Assembly: GCA_018818125.1 (NCBI GenBank)
Contig: JAHISQ010000034.1
Location: forward strand, 156,592 to 220,591
From: Candidatus Rifleibacteriota bacterium
GTDB taxonomy: Bacteria; Muiribacteriota; Ozemobacteria; Ozemobacterales; Ozemobacteraceae
Direction of reading: 5' to 3'
DNA: 64,000 nt
Shown here: positions 63,115-64,000 of the stretch, piece by piece
Layout: the number at the start of each line of letters is the position of its first letter
Position numbering within the stretch: position 1 is the first letter of the stretch
Made by a program: the position numbers and the translations under genes
Notes under the pieces: model-generated
What the model was told of the DNA's origin: nothing
Seen by the model: the letters and a program-made list of their open reading frames with translations, nothing else
Database searches by the model: none

Positions 63115-64000
63115 ATGAACAGAATTGCTCTAATTATTCTTGTCCTAACCCTTATGATTTCTCAATCCGTATTTTCGGCTCAATCAATTGAAATTACTCC
63201 GGTTAAATTCAATGAGGTTGACGCCGGCATGCCCTACAATGTCGAAAAGGTTCCGGTAACAGATGCAAAATCTATGACTGGTGCCCGCATTGCGATTGTT
63301 GCTGCTCACGGTTTCGAAGAGATAGAGGTAACCTACCCACTTGATTTTTTCATCTCTCGTGGCGCAACAGTGGATATAATCGCCCCTGACTGGATCAAAG
63401 ATCGGGTTATGGCAGTGCAGTTTCTTAAGCCATCAGTATGGCTGCCTGTCACCAAAAACATTTCTCAGGCCGTGGTTACCGATTACTGCGCCATAATGAT
63501 TCCTGGTGGTGCATGGAACCCAATTATCATGCGCACAGACCAGCAGATTCTTGAGTTTGTCAAATCAGCTCAGAAAGCCAACAAACTGATTGCAGCAGTA
63601 TGCCATGGCCCTCAGGTGCTGATCAGCGCCGGTCTGGCAAAAGGTCGAATGATTACTGGTGTTGGCGATATCAGAACAGATCTTGCCAACGCAGGAGCAG
63701 AAGTGGTTCATGATCAGCCGGTTGTCGTTGACGGCAACATTCTTACCAGTCGCGACCCCAATGATCTGGCCGAATTCTGCAAGGGCATCGAAACATACCT
63801 TAAAAAGAATCTGGCCTTTTGCAAATCTCAGGAAAGGGACACTGCTGCCGCACTTTCTGTTGCTGAATCAATGAAGAACTCAGGGAACTGGTCAACGGTG
63901 TGCCCGGTATGCAAAGGAACAGGCAGGTTGTTTGGTGGGCCAGGAATGTATCCTTATGCCTGCCACGAATGCAATGGCACTGGCCATGTTCTGACCAATC
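63115..64000 (+). CDS. Secreted DJ-1/PfpI-family protein with DnaJ-type cysteine motif (3' end outside the window)
   Basis: At least 295 residues with an AGGAG site nine bases upstream and a signal peptide (about 1-22). The DJ-1/PfpI domain spans about 57-235: ARIAIVAAHGFEEIEV with Glu69, PGGAWNPI, and the nucleophile elbow AVCHGPQ with Cys163. Such proteins include glyoxalases, deglycases and chaperone-like stress factors. After it, at about 263-290, come CPVCKGTG and CHECNGTG, the CxxCxGxG repeats of DnaJ zinc fingers. The frame is still open at the window edge, so more repeats or a domain may follow. The pairing of a DJ-1 fold with DnaJ cysteine repeats in an exported protein is unusual. 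Confidence 0.87.
   Translation, partial: MNRIALIILVLTLMISQSVFSAQSIEITPVKFNEVDAGMPYNVEKVPVTDAKSMTGARIAIVAAHGFEEIEVTYPLDFFISRGATVDIIAPDWIKDRVMAVQFLKPSVWLPVTKNISQAVVTDYCAIMIPGGAWNPIIMRTDQQILEFVKSAQKANKLIAAVCHGPQVLISAGLAKGRMITGVGDIRTDLANAGAEVVHDQPVVVDGNILTSRDPNDLAEFCKGIETYLKKNLAFCKSQERDTAAALSVAESMKNSGNWSTVCPVCKGTGRLFGGPGMYPYACHECNGTGHVLTN

Noticed and set aside
1..64000. CRISPR arrays, rRNA, tRNA and insertion sequences
   Set aside because: I looked for direct repeats with spacers, rRNA and tRNA-like cloverleaf ends and transposase motifs by eye and saw none; tandem repeats present are all within genes.

Overview
The window is a 64 kb stretch of a bacterial chromosome with moderate, slightly AT-leaning composition and dense coding. 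No rRNA, tRNA, CRISPR array, insertion sequence or phage gene was recognised. Signal peptides, OmpA-like proteins, a secreted Spy/CpxP-like protein and many prepilin-like proteins point to a diderm. The mix of pseudopilin modules, FecR-domain proteins with ECF sigma/anti-sigma pairs, ankyrin proteins, caspase-like proteases and DJ-1 proteins resembles poorly cultured sediment or gut phyla such as Candidatus Riflebacteria. That placement is an impression from gene content, not a computed result.

Layout. 1-13.3 kb: a hybrid sensor kinase with a solute-binding sensor domain, a periplasmic HAD phosphatase, a lipase/caspase-like protease pair with Tudor-like tails, two membrane/zinc-ribbon proteins, and a BarA-like hybrid kinase preceded by an overlapping 55-codon ORF. 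13.6-31.3 kb: an ankyrin/FecR-like protein on the minus strand, then a long plus-strand block (pseudopilins, ECF sigma, FecR-type anti-sigma, second FecR protein, EEP-family enzyme, secreted hydrophobic protein, more pseudopilins). It converges at 26.46 kb on a minus-strand operon of two tandem OmpA-like proteins and three pseudopilin-like proteins. 31.6-37.8 kb: secreted proteins. Two of them combine a peptidoglycan-binding domain with domains that I associate with methanogen (pseudomurein) surface proteins; a HicB-like orphan, a FecR protein and a TPR protein follow.

37.9-50.3 kb: a membrane-fused spermidine-synthase-like protein, aspS, a secreted ankyrin protein leading a YbhGFSR-type ABC exporter operon, and a CpxR-like regulator divergent from a Spy/CpxP-like protein, with a tandem direct repeat and an 18 bp palindrome between them. 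50.4-55.4 kb: a minus-strand module of ECF sigma, zinc-finger anti-sigma and three pseudopilins, beside a secreted metalloprotease carrying a long TDTG repeat. 55.6-64 kb: a small secreted protein, a DASS/SLC13 transporter, three consecutive CYTH-type proteins, a GT39-type glycosyltransferase, trmB and a DJ-1/PfpI protein with a DnaJ-type cysteine motif running off the end.

The main themes are envelope sensing (two hybrid kinases, two ECF pairs, a Cpx-like pair) and surface or export functions built from pseudopilins. No secretion ATPase, platform protein or prepilin peptidase lies in the window, so those parts must be elsewhere. The most unusual region is 31.6-34.7 kb: bacterial cell-wall-binding modules joined to methanogen-type wall-enzyme domains.
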